The notes under the pieces are model-generated. The model ran no database searches and had not been told where the DNA came from. It was given only the letters and a program-made list of their open reading frames with translations. A program made the translations under genes and the position numbers. From contig DBYC01000025.1 in the NCBI GenBank assembly GCA_002310035.1, positions 1,945 through 7,790 on the forward strand: a stretch of DNA of 5,846 nucleotides, written 5' to 3'. The DNA comes from a bacterium UBP6_UBA1196 (GTDB lineage Bacteria; UBP6; UBA1177). Positions 5,723 through 5,846 of this stretch are shown piece by piece (position 1 is the stretch's first letter; each line of letters starts with the position of its first letter).

Positions 5723-5846
5723 CCCTAAACTCCCTAAACTCCCTAGATTCCCTAAACTCCCTAGATTCCCTAAACTCCCTAGATTCCCTAAACTCCCTAG
5801 ATTCCCTAAACTCCCTAAACTCCCTAGATTCCCTAGATTCCCTAGA
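5723..5846 (+). repeat. Tandem array of 9-bp units in two types, running off the window
   Basis: Thirteen full units and a 7-bp partial unit follow without gaps. Type A is CCCTAAACT and type B is CCCTAGATT. The order is A A B A B A B A B A A B B and then a partial B. The two types differ at positions 6 (A/G) and 8 (C/T), and in the full units these two differences always go together; no other variation occurs. The middle of the array is a regular 18-bp A-B period. The array begins 11 nt after the stop of the surface-protein gene. There is no hairpin or T-run, so it is not an intrinsic terminator, and there are no unique spacers, so it is not a CRISPR array. Its function is unknown, and its true length is not seen. 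Confidence 0.97.

Noticed and set aside
5723..5846. Resemblance to the plant telomere repeat CCCTAAA or to a CRISPR array
   Set aside because: The period is 9 bp, not 7, the type B units break the telomere word, and the neighbouring genes are bacterial. There are no unique spacers between repeats, so it is not CRISPR.

Overview
The window looks like a chromosomal segment of a Gram-negative bacterium, probably deltaproteobacterial or Myxococcota-like. The clues are a secreted protein with a DUF11-type domain, a Cys-x5-Cys-x5-Cys 'DCPEGYVC' motif and a Cys-plus-C-terminal-helix tail of the MYXO-CTERM kind, together with ordinary bacterial S12 and S7 sequences. This placement rests on remembered family resemblance, not on a search, and is tentative.

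Left part, minus strand (1-1143): the classic str operon in the order rpsL (583-954), rpsG (96-566) and the first 24 codons of fusA (1-74, cut by the window edge). The three genes are separated by only 16 and 21 nt. A near-consensus promoter (TTGACA, 16 nt, TACAAT) lies just upstream of rpsL. These genes make ribosomal proteins S12 and S7 and elongation factor G.

Middle part, minus strand (1144-2519): a two-gene unit. The upstream gene (1596-2519) encodes an unrecognised 307-residue protein with a Cys-rich N-terminal half and a charged Pro/Lys/Glu-rich tail. Only 2 nt after it comes a RimI-like N-acetyltransferase (1144-1593), a likely modifier of ribosomal protein S18. No terminator is visible between rimI and rpsL, so some read-through into the str operon is possible. 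The upstream gene has an excellent internal ribosome binding site before Met127, which raises the question of a second, shorter product.

Right part, plus strand (2520-5846): a divergent intergenic region with a good promoter feeds a 1016-residue exported surface protein (2661-5711). It has a signal peptide, an N-terminal beta-rich region, a DUF11-like domain, a Cys-rich knot, two homologous domains each with a Ca-binding-type Asp/Asn loop, and a C-terminal Cys-helix-Arg/Lys sorting signal. Eleven nt after its stop begins an unusual tandem array of 9-bp units in two strictly distinguishable types (CCCTAAACT and CCCTAGATT), partly alternating, that runs off the window. This array is the least explained element here.
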